This document shows positions 52,650-60,883 of a stretch of DNA of 64,000 nt, one piece after another. The position numbers and the translations under genes were made by a program. Numbering within the stretch: the stretch's first letter is position 1; each line of letters starts with the position of its first letter. The DNA comes from Endosaccharibacter trunci (lineage in GTDB: Bacteria; Pseudomonadota; Alphaproteobacteria; Acetobacterales; Acetobacteraceae), in assembly GCA_024515975.1 (NCBI GenBank), contig JAMSKV010000007.1, positions 1-64,000 on the forward strand, read 5' to 3'. Below the pieces are notes generated by a model. The model made no database searches. It saw nothing but the letters and a program-made list of their open reading frames with translations, and had not been told where the DNA came from.

Positions 52650-53515
52650 GATTCGAGCAGCCCGATCGCGCTTTCCATCGAGCGGCGGAGACGGTTGAAG
52701 GAGCGCGTGATGGTGCCGATCTCGTCGTTGCCGGCATGGGCGAACTCTTCCACCCCGGTCTGGCCGAGGCTGATCCGCTCGGCGACATCCGCCACGCGCG
52801 ACAACGGCTTCAGCACCAGCACGCTGAGCAGAATATTGAACAGCCCCAGCAGCGCCGCCGCCATCAGCGCCATCCAGATCACCGCCGTGGTCGCGGCGTG
52901 CAGCGACGGCAGCGGGACAGTGGCGATGGTCAGGCCGATGATCTCGCCAGGCTTGCGGTCGAACCCGCCCGATCCGCCGAATGCGTCGACGATTCCGGCC
53001 GGCGCGGCGCTGCGCGAGGTGTAGCAGGTCGCGCAGACGCCCGGTGAGAACAGCAGCGGCGTCACGAGCGAGACGAGCGGGCCGTCCGGTCCGTCGAACT
53101 CGCGCGTATAGGGCTGCGGATCGGGGTTCGAGCGGAGCTTGTCGATCGCGGCGCGCTCCTCGGCGGAGGGGCGGTCGGCCGCGCCCACCGGGTCCAGCAC
53201 CACCTGACGGACGCTGACGCCGGGCTCCGCCTGCGCCAGCATCCGCGCCTGCGCTTCCGTCGCCGCGAAGGGTGCGGCTGCGGGAACGAACACCAGCGCG
53301 CGGCCGCCTTCGGCCAGCAGCGGCGCGACCTTCTCGGCGGTGTAGCGGCCGGCGATGCGGTTCTCCGCTGTCAGGAGTTCCGCCTGGCGGCGCGCCTGGC
53401 TCAGGGCGTCGGCATGGACGCTGGAACGCACCGCCAGCGCGCCGATCAGCAGCAGCAGGAGAGCGCCGGTGGCGAAGGCAATATTGGCCCGAAGACGAAG
53501 GCTCATCGCCGTCAT
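52646..53515 (-). CDS. HAMP membrane sensor with a DUF3365/Tll0287-like periplasmic domain
   Basis: 289 residues. One membrane helix at 11-29, a periplasmic domain (30-205) with a VCATCYTS segment (C161, C164), a second helix (about 210-234) and a HAMP domain (235-285: ISLGQTGVEEFAHAGNDEIGTITRSFNRL). The domain resembles Tll0287-like/DUF3365 haem-binding sensors, which often carry CxxCH; here it is CATCY, so the haem-ligating His is absent. It is coupled by ATGA to ppkA and to the gene upstream. Likely senses an envelope or redox cue and passes it to the soluble kinase (inference). Confidence 0.7.
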   Translation of the reverse strand: MTAMSLRLRANIAFATGALLLLLIGALAVRSSVHADALSQARRQAELLTAENRIAGRYTAEKVAPLLAEGGRALVFVPAAAPFAATEAQARMLAQAEPGVSVRQVVLDPVGAADRPSAEERAAIDKLRSNPDPQPYTREFDGPDGPLVSLVTPLLFSPGVCATCYTSRSAAPAGIVDAFGGSGGFDRKPGEIIGLTIATVPLPSLHAATTAVIWMALMAAALLGLFNILLSVLVLKPLSRVADVAERISLGQTGVEEFAHAGNDEIGTITRSFNRLRRSMESAIGLLES

Positions 53516-54669
53516 CCGCCCGTGAGCTGTTTGGTTTCGTCCGCGGTGAGTTCGCCGGTGACGGGATGGCCGAGCATGGCCTGGAAATGCTTGATGCCGC
53601 GCTGGGTCTCGGCGCCGTTGACGCCATTCACCCGGCCGCTGAACAGGCCGCGTGCCAACAGCGCGACCTGGATACGCCGGACCGCCGGGTCCACATGCAC
53701 GCGCGGCCGGGGCGCCGGTTTCGGCGCCAGAGGCACAGCGCCGGCATCACCGGCGGTCTTCGAGGCGTCCGGGTGATCCGCTCCGGTCTGCGTCGCCGTG
53801 GCGTCTTCCGTTTTCGTCCCGCCGTCGCCGGACGGTTTGCCGGAATCGGCGGCCGGGGTGGCGGGAGCCTTGTCCGTGCCGGCTTGCTGGGCGGCCTCGG
53901 GCGCCGCTGACGGCGCGGTTGTCGGAGCCGGCGCCGCTGCCGTTACCGGACCGGCCGCGGGCAGGGTGGCCTGCGCCGACGCCGTCTCGGCCGGCCTGGG
54001 CGCCGACAGCGCTCGTGCCAGCGTCTCTGGGCTGGTGGCGCCGCTCTGCGCCGCGCGAAGGGTCAGACTGGCATCGCCGGGCGCTGTGTCGGTTTCGACA
54101 ATGCGGGTACCGCTCAGGCTCGGATCGGTGCTCCACGCGCCCGCCGCGCCATTCAGCGCGCCGGCGACCGCAGCGACGGATGCGCCCTCTGCGGCAACAG
54201 GGTGCAGATCCAGCACCACGAGCCCGTTCTTGTCGCCTGAAACGCGCGAGAAGGCGCGAATGCTGACCGCCGACAGGGCGGGGTCGTCATGCGGCGCGAA
54301 ATCGCTGCCCAGCGCGAACACGTTGCCGCCGGTTTCGGCGGCGTAGCCACAGAACAGCACGGCGTTCGCGCCCGTGCCGTTGGTGTTCCCGAACCGCAGC
54401 AGCGCTTCGCGCAGTGCGCTGGCGGTGGGGGCCAGAAGCAGCGTGTTGGCCGCGCCAGCCTTGTCCAGCGCGGTATGCAGATCGCTCATAGCCCGGCTGC
54501 AGCCGGCAAGGCGGGGCTGGCCGGCCGGCGCGCCGCCGTCGATCAACAGGAATGCGCCTTTGCCGGAAGCATTGGCGCCAGACGCATCGGGCGCGGCCAG
54601 GGCGGTTCCGGCGCTCAGGAGGAGGCCGAGTGCCGCCGAAACACCTGGGAGGGCGCGGAAGGAACTCAT
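53512..54669 (-). CDS. Secreted caspase-fold-like protein with C-terminal peptidoglycan-binding domain
   Basis: Start ATG at 54669, 385 residues. Signal peptide ends near APDAS (cleavage around TALA|APD). The next ~170 residues (FLLIDGG, LFCGYAAETGGNVFAL, NGLVVLDLHP) look like a caspase/metacaspase fold, but the catalytic His (usual SGHG) and Cys (usual DxC) positions read CGYA and DLH, so it is probably inactive. After an Ala/Pro/Thr-rich linker (about 225-320) the last ~60 residues form a PG_binding_1 domain (IQVALLARGLFSGRVNGVNG, FQAMLGHPVTGELT). First gene of the right-arm signalling operon. Confidence 0.6.
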   Translation of the reverse strand: MSSFRALPGVSAALGLLLSAGTALAAPDASGANASGKGAFLLIDGGAPAGQPRLAGCSRAMSDLHTALDKAGAANTLLLAPTASALREALLRFGNTNGTGANAVLFCGYAAETGGNVFALGSDFAPHDDPALSAVSIRAFSRVSGDKNGLVVLDLHPVAAEGASVAAVAGALNGAAGAWSTDPSLSGTRIVETDTAPGDASLTLRAAQSGATSPETLARALSAPRPAETASAQATLPAAGPVTAAAPAPTTAPSAAPEAAQQAGTDKAPATPAADSGKPSGDGGTKTEDATATQTGADHPDASKTAGDAGAVPLAPKPAPRPRVHVDPAVRRIQVALLARGLFSGRVNGVNGAETQRGIKHFQAMLGHPVTGELTADETKQLTGG

Positions 54670-54793
54670 CGACACATGGCCCCGCTGATGAAGATCGTTC
54701 CGCAAACCTTGGTCGCTCCGCCGTCTTCGTTTGGCAGGACCGTATCGGCGCCGCTTGCGAAGGTAAAGCGCCGCGCTCCTCGTGTTGCAGTCT

Positions 54794-54822
54794 TTGTGTT
54801 GCGGCGCGATTTTGGTTATGCA
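54794..54822 (+). promoter_or_regulatory. Candidate promoter for the lipoprotein gene
   Basis: TTGTGT (54794-54799) and TATGCA (54817-54822) are 17 bp apart in the 226 bp divergent gap and would give a leader of about 65 nt. The match is moderate. The gap also holds the promoter of the right-arm signalling operon, which I cannot place. Confidence 0.3.
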
Positions 54823-54895
54823 ACAGCAACGATACCGTCCGCGGACCGTTGTTCGCGGAGCCGAACCCGACACGCCGAAGCTGGAGGACGCCTTG

Positions 54896-55393
54896 ATGGC
54901 CGGACGCAGAACAACCGTGTTTCGTGCCGCCTTTCCGCTTCTGGCCTGTGCCGGACTTCTTCTCGGCGCCTGCGACGACGACGCACCGAAGACGATGCTG
55001 GCGACGCCAGGAACGGCGGCGACGTGGCGTGTGGTGGTGTGGGGCGCCGGCGACGAGCGCGATCCCCTGATCGCCAGTGCGGTCGGCAAGGAGCTTCTCC
55101 GGCGTAACCTCGCAGCGGCCATCGTCACCGGCTCCGGCAAGGCGGACCACATTCTGCAGATCACGGCATCTCCGCTGGTGTTTCCGGCGACGGAGAGCAT
55201 CCGCGAGGGGCGGGATTCGCAGCTTCTGGAACAGGCCAGCTTCCGCACCGATGCGCCGAGCGACGCGGCCAAGGCCGCCGCATCCACCGATCCGACGCGC
55301 GCCCTTGCGATCACGGTGGCCGATCGGATCGCCGCCGATCCGCAATTCAGCCCCAAGCCGCCCGCGCCGGCAGCAGGTCCCGCGTCGAAATGA
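54896..55393 (+). CDS. Envelope lipoprotein of unknown function
   Basis: ATG 54896 with GGAGG 9 nt upstream; 165 residues. The signal sequence ends in the lipobox LGAC (C26) followed by DDD, which at +2 Asp could retain it in the inner membrane by the E. coli rule. The mature part has RVVVWGAGDERDP and then KELLRRNLAAAIVTGSGKADHIL, with a Pro/Ala tail. No TssJ hallmark is visible. Divergent from the caspase-like/HAMP/ppkA operon, so it could be a further component of that signalling module; function unknown. Confidence 0.7.
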   Translation: MAGRRTTVFRAAFPLLACAGLLLGACDDDAPKTMLATPGTAATWRVVVWGAGDERDPLIASAVGKELLRRNLAAAIVTGSGKADHILQITASPLVFPATESIREGRDSQLLEQASFRTDAPSDAAKAAASTDPTRALAITVADRIAADPQFSPKPPAPAAGPASK

Positions 55394-55408
55394 CGCCAGG
55401 CGGCGCGT

Positions 55409-56983
55409 TCATGGCGCCGCCTTACCGAGCGATCCCCGCGGAGCGGCGGGGGCAAACCGCAGCAGGGTGATGTCCAGTCCGATCCGGCGTCGCTCGGCTG
55501 TTTCGCCCAGAGGTGCGGCCTCGCGCAGCAGCGCGCCGAGGGTGGTGGAATCGTTCTGCCCAACCTTGCCATGCACTGCCCAGACGCGCCGCCCGGCGCG
55601 CTGCGCGGCCAGGGCGGTGTCGACGTCGCCGGTCCAGTCGCCCGGCGCGAATCCGCCGGCGGGAATCCGTCCGGCAAGCACGGCGCGCGGATCGAGCTGG
55701 ATGTTCATCATCTCGACGGAAGCCGGATCGTCCACCAGCAAAAGATCGCCGGGCAGGCGGTTATCGCGCAGGAACGCGGCGGCCTCGTTCCAGAGCGGTT
55801 TTGTCTCGGTGGCGTAGTAGGGCCACAGATTGACCAGACCCAGGACTGCGATCAGCGCCAGGGCCGGCGGCCGGGCGCGTGCGCTCAGGGAGGAAACGCC
55901 GAGTCCCGCCAGCAGGAACAGGATGGGACCGCTCCACATCAGATAGCGCGGCATCCACAGCGAGGAGTGGAGCGAACACAGGGCGATGCCGACCGGCAGC
56001 GCCAGCGCCGTGATCAGCAGCACCTGCACCGCCGTCTCGCGTCGCCGCAGCAGCACGCCGAGAACGACCAGAGCGAGCACGCACAGGCCAGGCCAGGGCA
56101 GACCACCGATATCGAGCGGTCCCGGGAAGACGCGGAACGCGATCAGGCTCGACCGGCGCAGCAGATATACCGACTGGAGAATGGTCGAGACCGAATGAAC
56201 GCTTGCCGGCCGCACCCAGTCGAGACCGCTTCCCATCCGCCCGCGCGTCAGCACGATCATGGTGAACACGAACGGCAGATAGACCAGCAGAACCAGCGCC
56301 TGCACCGGCAGCCAGCGCCGCACGAACCAACGCCTGCCGCCGGGCCCGACCCTGGTTGCGGCGATCAGGGCCGCGCAGAGCTGCGCGGCGGCGAACCAGA
56401 ACAAGGCGACGCTGAGCGTATCAAGGGCCAGGGCCGTACCGATCGCATACAGCAGCCAGCCGCTGCGTTCGCCTGACGGCGCGCGAACGAGCCGCACCAC
56501 GCCCCAAATCCCGATCAGGATGAAGCACAGCACCAGCGTATAGGACCGCGCTTCCTGCGCGTACTGAACCTGGAAGGGCGACAGGGCCGCCAGCAGCCCG
56601 GCCGCCAGCCCGACCGAAAGCCCGGCCGAAAGCCCAGGGGCGCGACCCGACGCGTCACGCCCGATCGGCACCAGAAGCGCGCAGGCGAGGGCACCGAACA
56701 GGGCGGCGGGCAGACGCATGGCGAAGGGACCGAGCCCGAAGCGCTCGATGGGGGACTCGACGAGGAAGAACAGCGGCAGATGGTGGAAGGCGAGGCTGTC
56801 GCGCACCAGCGGCACCAAGGCCAGCGCCGAGCGACGGAGCGTGGTGACCTCGTCCAGCCAATAGGGCTTGTCTCCAAGACCGTGCAGGCGCAGCGCCAGG
56901 GCGAGCAGAAAGACCGCCGCGGCGGCGAGCCATCCCACATGATCACGATGCACGGAAACCGTTCGGGGAACGGCATGGCGCAT
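55409..56983 (-). CDS. GT39-like dolichyl/polyprenyl-phosphate mannosyltransferase-type protein
   Basis: ATG 56983 with GGAAA 6-7 nt upstream; 524 residues. About eleven membrane helices and the GT39/ArnT periplasmic loop LGDKPYWLDEVTTLRRSA with the acidic pair D44-E45, which is the catalytic Asp region of this family. Likely transfers a sugar from a polyprenyl-phosphate carrier to a lipid or protein in the periplasm. It belongs to the same broad class as the gene at 46-1548, but the two look divergent. Stands alone between two lipoprotein genes. Confidence 0.75.
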   Translation of the reverse strand: MRHAVPRTVSVHRDHVGWLAAAAVFLLALALRLHGLGDKPYWLDEVTTLRRSALALVPLVRDSLAFHHLPLFFLVESPIERFGLGPFAMRLPAALFGALACALLVPIGRDASGRAPGLSAGLSVGLAAGLLAALSPFQVQYAQEARSYTLVLCFILIGIWGVVRLVRAPSGERSGWLLYAIGTALALDTLSVALFWFAAAQLCAALIAATRVGPGGRRWFVRRWLPVQALVLLVYLPFVFTMIVLTRGRMGSGLDWVRPASVHSVSTILQSVYLLRRSSLIAFRVFPGPLDIGGLPWPGLCVLALVVLGVLLRRRETAVQVLLITALALPVGIALCSLHSSLWMPRYLMWSGPILFLLAGLGVSSLSARARPPALALIAVLGLVNLWPYYATETKPLWNEAAAFLRDNRLPGDLLLVDDPASVEMMNIQLDPRAVLAGRIPAGGFAPGDWTGDVDTALAAQRAGRRVWAVHGKVGQNDSTTLGALLREAAPLGETAERRRIGLDITLLRFAPAAPRGSLGKAAP

Positions 56984-57076
56984 CAGGTGTTTCCGTGGTG
57001 TGCAAGAGGGGCGGCCCGCGCGTTCAGGCGCATGCGGCGTCCGGCCTCGAAACAGCAGAGAAGGAGCACAAGCGCC

Positions 57077-57352
57077 ATGACCGATCGCAGCAGCCAGCCC
57101 GACCGCATGACACGCCGCCTGGTTTCGGGCAAGGGCGTGCGCCGTGCGGGACTGTTCGCCTCCTTGTCCCTCGCAGGCGCGCTTCTGGGCGGCTGCGAAG
57201 TCACGCCGCAGCCCTCGGTCGGCGCGGCGCCGGGCTACGGCTATACGTGCTACGCCGGCGTGTACGTCTGCCACACCCAGACGCAGGTTCCGGTGGGCTC
57301 GCCCTGCTCCTGCCCGGGCATCGGCGCGCCGTCCTTCGGTCGCGTGCAGTAA
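57077..57352 (+). CDS. Small cysteine-rich lipoprotein
   Basis: 91 residues from ATG 57077 with AAGGAG 9 nt upstream. A long basic n-region precedes the hydrophobic segment and lipobox LGGC (C40). The short mature part has four further cysteines (TCYAGVYVCHTQTQ and SPCSCPG), possibly two disulfides. No family recognised. Divergent from the GT39-like gene by about 93 bp and convergent with the NCS1 permease (4 bp). Confidence 0.6.
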   Translation: MTDRSSQPDRMTRRLVSGKGVRRAGLFASLSLAGALLGGCEVTPQPSVGAAPGYGYTCYAGVYVCHTQTQVPVGSPCSCPGIGAPSFGRVQ

Positions 57353-57356
57353 GCGA

Positions 57357-58739
57357 TCAGCCTGCCGCCGCCCCTTGTGGTGGCGGCAGCATCCGCATGG
57401 AGACGAGATATCCGGCGCCGGACAAAACCAGCGCCCCGACCGAGACAGGTAGCCAGGCCGGGATCACGGTGGCCGATGCCACGAACCCTAATATCGTCCA
57501 GACGATGGCGACCGGATTGAAGCCGGCGCGATACCAGTAGGGTCCAGACCGTTCGAACAGGCCCGGAACGTCGACTGTCCCGCGGCGCACGAACAGGTAG
57601 TCGGCCAGCAGCACGCCGGAGAGCGGGGCGAAGAACATTCCCATCGTGCCGATCCAGCCGGAGTATCCATGCACCAGCGACGGAAAGGCGGAAAGCGCGA
57701 TGCCCACAACGCTGACGATCAGCGTGGCGCGAAACCGGCCCAGGCGCTCCAGCACGTTCAGCAGCGACAGCCCGCCCGTGTAGAGATTGAGAACGTTGAT
57801 GGTCCAGTTGTCGAGCACGACCATCAGCAGGATCAGCGTCAAAGCGAGATGTCCGCCGGTGATGTGAGCCACTACCTCGAACGCGTTGTCGGAGCGGCCG
57901 GAGGTCGCCGCGGCGGCATAGGCGCCGACGAGGCTGACCAGCAGGATGCCGACCAGCACCGCGAGCAGAGTGCCGATCCACATGTCGCGCCTGGACCGCG
58001 AATAGCGGCAGAAATCGGCGGCATCCGTGATCATGGTGAGCCAGGTCGCGAGTGCCGTGTTGAACCAGGCGGCGAACAGCACCCAGCCGGCATGGTGCTG
58101 CTGGAAGCGCCACACCGCGCCCGGACGGAAGCCGGGATCGGGCTGGGCGAGAAGCGTGTATCCCATCCAGGCCAGGATCAGCAGCTTCACCGGCAGCGCG
58201 ACACGCGACAGCAGTTTCAGCGAGTTGTAGCCGATCGCCGCCACCACCGCCTGCACCGCGCCGAAGCAGAGGCTGATACCCAGCAACCCGTGCGGTGTAC
58301 CGGTCCAGCGATCCAGAACGGCGACGATGGCCAGCGATCCGGCCACGGTCTGGAAGCCGAACCAATAGACCGAGGCAATGGTCCGCAACGTGGACGGCAG
58401 CAGCTTCGCGCCGCGCAGGCCGAATGCCATGCGTGTGGCCGTCTGGCCGGGAATGCCGTGATCCACGCCGACCGTGGCCATGGTCACATAGGCCAGGAAC
58501 GCGACCATGGTGCCGGAAACCTGCGCCACCACGGCCTGCCAGAAGGATAGCCCGGCGGCGACGGCCATGCCGGCCACCAGGATCTGCCCCGGATTGATCT
58601 GGAAATTGATGATGATGCTGAACAGGTCCTGCCAGCGCACGGTCCGCGCGTCCGGCGCCACAGGCTCGATACCGGCGCGCTCGATGGTCGGATGCGGCCG
58701 GACAAGGGGAGGGGCGGGAAGAACGGTCGTGGCGGTCAT
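57357..58739 (-). CDS. NCS1-family nucleobase/allantoin-type permease
   Basis: 460 residues from ATG 58739; about twelve membrane helices. It has the NCS1 features FSIIINFQINPGQILVAG near the first helix, GQTATRMAFGLRGAKL and a NW/DAADFCRYSRSR segment. Members import cytosine, purines, allantoin, hydantoins or thiamine precursors with cations. The specific substrate cannot be judged. No catabolic genes are adjacent. Confidence 0.85.
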   Translation of the reverse strand: MTATTVLPAPPLVRPHPTIERAGIEPVAPDARTVRWQDLFSIIINFQINPGQILVAGMAVAAGLSFWQAVVAQVSGTMVAFLAYVTMATVGVDHGIPGQTATRMAFGLRGAKLLPSTLRTIASVYWFGFQTVAGSLAIVAVLDRWTGTPHGLLGISLCFGAVQAVVAAIGYNSLKLLSRVALPVKLLILAWMGYTLLAQPDPGFRPGAVWRFQQHHAGWVLFAAWFNTALATWLTMITDAADFCRYSRSRRDMWIGTLLAVLVGILLVSLVGAYAAAATSGRSDNAFEVVAHITGGHLALTLILLMVVLDNWTINVLNLYTGGLSLLNVLERLGRFRATLIVSVVGIALSAFPSLVHGYSGWIGTMGMFFAPLSGVLLADYLFVRRGTVDVPGLFERSGPYWYRAGFNPVAIVWTILGFVASATVIPAWLPVSVGALVLSGAGYLVSMRMLPPPQGAAAG

Positions 58740-58985
58740 GCGAAACGTCCGGAAGCTGAACTGGCCTCCACCGCAAATTTCGTGCCACCGTTGCAAGAGG
58801 CTTGATCCCACGCGGAACCTCGCTTTGCGTCCGGAGACGGTATGGCATCAGCGACGACGGCAAAGGCCGTCTTCTCCTGAGGAAGAACCGGGAAGACTTC
58901 TATCCGTTTGGCGCGGGGCAGTCGGCGCGTTACGGAGCCGGAGAGGAAGAGCCTTCTTCCGGACATTCTCCAGGGCCCTGTGCTC

Positions 58986-59312
58986 ATGCGATCGACGCTG
59001 ATCTTCGCCTTTGCCGCCATTGCGGAAATCGCCGGATGCTTTGCCTTCTGGGCCTGGCTGCGACTGGGCAAATCGCCCTTCTGGCTCGTTCTGGGGTGCT
59101 TCTCGCTGGTCGTGTTCGCCTGTGTCCTGACGAGGGCCGACACCGAAGCCGCGGGACGCGCCTACGCTGCCTATGGTGGCATCTACATCACCGTCGCGCT
59201 GCTGTGGCTGTGGGCAGCGGAAGGCGTCAGGCCCGATCGCTGGGATATCAGCGGCGCGCTGCTCTGCCTGCTGGGAGCGGCGGTCATTCTGGCCGCGCCG
59301 CACAGGAACTGA
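58986..59312 (+). CDS. ynfA: YnfA/UPF0060 membrane protein
   Basis: ATG 58986 gives 108 residues, exactly the usual YnfA length; an upstream start would add a non-conserved extension. Four membrane helices with [29 protein letters not shown] and [15 protein letters not shown], all typical of UPF0060. The family is a small SMR-related membrane protein group, some members linked to drug efflux; function here is unproven. It ends 47 bp before the YCF48-like gene, with a small inverted repeat CCGGC-TAC-GCCGG at 59316-59328 between them. Confidence 0.85.
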   Translation: MRSTLIFAFAAIAEIAGCFAFWAWLRLGKSPFWLVLGCFSLVVFACVLTRADTEAAGRAYAAYGGIYITVALLWLWAAEGVRPDRWDISGALLCLLGAAVILAAPHRN

Positions 59313-59359
59313 GCACCGGCTACGCCGGCGATACTGTCCCGTTGCGGGGCGGGCGCCGG

Positions 59360-60793
59360 TCAGCCCGGTTTGGTTCCGTCCTGGTGGGCGGCGGGGCTCG
59401 GTCCTTTCGGGTCGGGCTGCTTCTCGTTGCCGGTTTTGGCCTCGGACGGTTTCCGCGGCGTGGCTGGAGCGGCTTGCAACGGAGACGTCGCCGGCGCGGG
59501 AGAGGCTGGCGCGGAAGACGGGCCGGCCGGAGGAGCAGCCGGAGACGCAACCGGGGAGGCCGTTGGGGGTGCGGGCGGGGCGGGCGGCTCGATCCGCAAT
59601 ACGCCGCCGCTCCCGGCCAAGATCAAAGCGCCATCGGCCGTGTCCGCCATCGCCAGGATCGGGAACGGCGCCCGGGCCGGAGTCGCGTCGAGATGCGCAT
59701 TGTCGGGCTTGCCGCCAAGGCTCCAGACCATGCCGGCCGAATCGCCGAGCAGCACGCCGCCATCCCGTTTCAGCAGGGCCGCGGTGAAGCTGTTCTGGGT
59801 CGGGCTCTCGACCTGGTGCCACGCATCCGGCTTCGTGCTGGCGGCGGGCTGCGCCATCGTGCCGACGAAAGCGTTGCCCTGCTGGCCGTAGAGCAGGAAG
59901 CCGAACGGGCCGGCATTGAGTGCGCCGAACAGGGTGGCGTCGGTCTGCAGCTTCAGGCGCGTCAGCCCGTTCTCCGGCCGCCCTGCGAGCAGGATACCCT
60001 GACCGCCATCGACGGCGGCCACGTCGTCGCGCACCGCCAGGCCGAGCAGAGGCAGGTTGTCCGGGTTGTCGATCGCGTTCGACCAGGGGTGCCAGTGCCG
60101 CCCGGCATCGTTGGTTTCCATCGCCAGCCCGCCGGCGCCGATCGCGCGCAGCGTATCGGTTCCTTCCGTCTGCATGAGCAGGAACGGCAGCGAGGGGTCG
60201 GCAGCGGCCAGACGGTGAGCAGCGTCGATCTCCCGCTGCCGGACCGCGTCGGACGCATTGGCGGACAGGGCGGAATCGAGCGTGACCAGGGCGGCGCGCG
60301 GCAGGTCCAGCGCCAGGGACCAGCTTTCGCCGGCATTCTCCGTGCGCAGGACGACGCCGTAATGGCCGATCGCCCAGCCGGTATGGTCGTCGGCGAACGC
60401 GACGCCGGTGAGCGTCGCCTGGACCGGCGGCTGAACCTGCCGCCAGGACAGGCCGTTATCGTCGCTAATGAGGATGAGGCCGTGTAGCCCCACCGCGACG
60501 AGGCGGGAACCGGCGCGGGCGAGGGCCTCCACCAGGGTCTTGGCGGGATTGGGAACGATCGGAGCGGGGGCATCGAGCGGGCCGGGCGGCGGCGCGGGCG
60601 GTGCCGGTGGCTCCGGCGTCGGCGATGCTGGCGGTGAGGCGGGTTTGGCCGGTTCCGGCATCTTGGCCGCCGCACGAGGATGCGCAGCGTGGGAGGGCTC
60701 GGCGGCCGAAGCCTGGACGGCGGCGCAAGGCAGAACGAGCGCCGCGCCGAGCAGGGAGGCGGCGCAGGCGCGCGATATCAGCGTCCTCGGCAT
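59360..60793 (-). CDS. Secreted YCF48/BNR-repeat beta-propeller protein
   Basis: 477 residues from ATG 60793. A Sec-type signal peptide (ending about VQASA) is followed by a Pro-rich linker, then about seven propeller-like segments such as SDDNGLSWRQV, GWAIGHYGVVLRTENAGESW and ETNDAGRHWHPW, which carry the Asp-box S-x-D-x-G-x-x-W pattern. It is like YCF48/BNR repeat proteins found in the periplasm. The last 75 residues are again Pro/Ala-rich. No substrate or partner is evident. Confidence 0.75.
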   Translation of the reverse strand: MPRTLISRACAASLLGAALVLPCAAVQASAAEPSHAAHPRAAAKMPEPAKPASPPASPTPEPPAPPAPPPGPLDAPAPIVPNPAKTLVEALARAGSRLVAVGLHGLILISDDNGLSWRQVQPPVQATLTGVAFADDHTGWAIGHYGVVLRTENAGESWSLALDLPRAALVTLDSALSANASDAVRQREIDAAHRLAAADPSLPFLLMQTEGTDTLRAIGAGGLAMETNDAGRHWHPWSNAIDNPDNLPLLGLAVRDDVAAVDGGQGILLAGRPENGLTRLKLQTDATLFGALNAGPFGFLLYGQQGNAFVGTMAQPAASTKPDAWHQVESPTQNSFTAALLKRDGGVLLGDSAGMVWSLGGKPDNAHLDATPARAPFPILAMADTADGALILAGSGGVLRIEPPAPPAPPTASPVASPAAPPAGPSSAPASPAPATSPLQAAPATPRKPSEAKTGNEKQPDPKGPSPAAHQDGTKPG

Positions 60794-60883
60794 GCGGTTC
60801 GGTCTCCCGGTTTCGGGGCGGAGATTAGCGCAAGCGGGCTGGAGAACCAGAGCCGCCGTTCCCACCTGCCGGCTTAGATCCCT

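Noticed and set aside
54896..55393. TssJ identity for the lipoprotein next to the T6SS signalling operon
   Set aside because: Size and lipobox fit, but the mature sequence lacks TssJ-like conserved strands; left as unknown.
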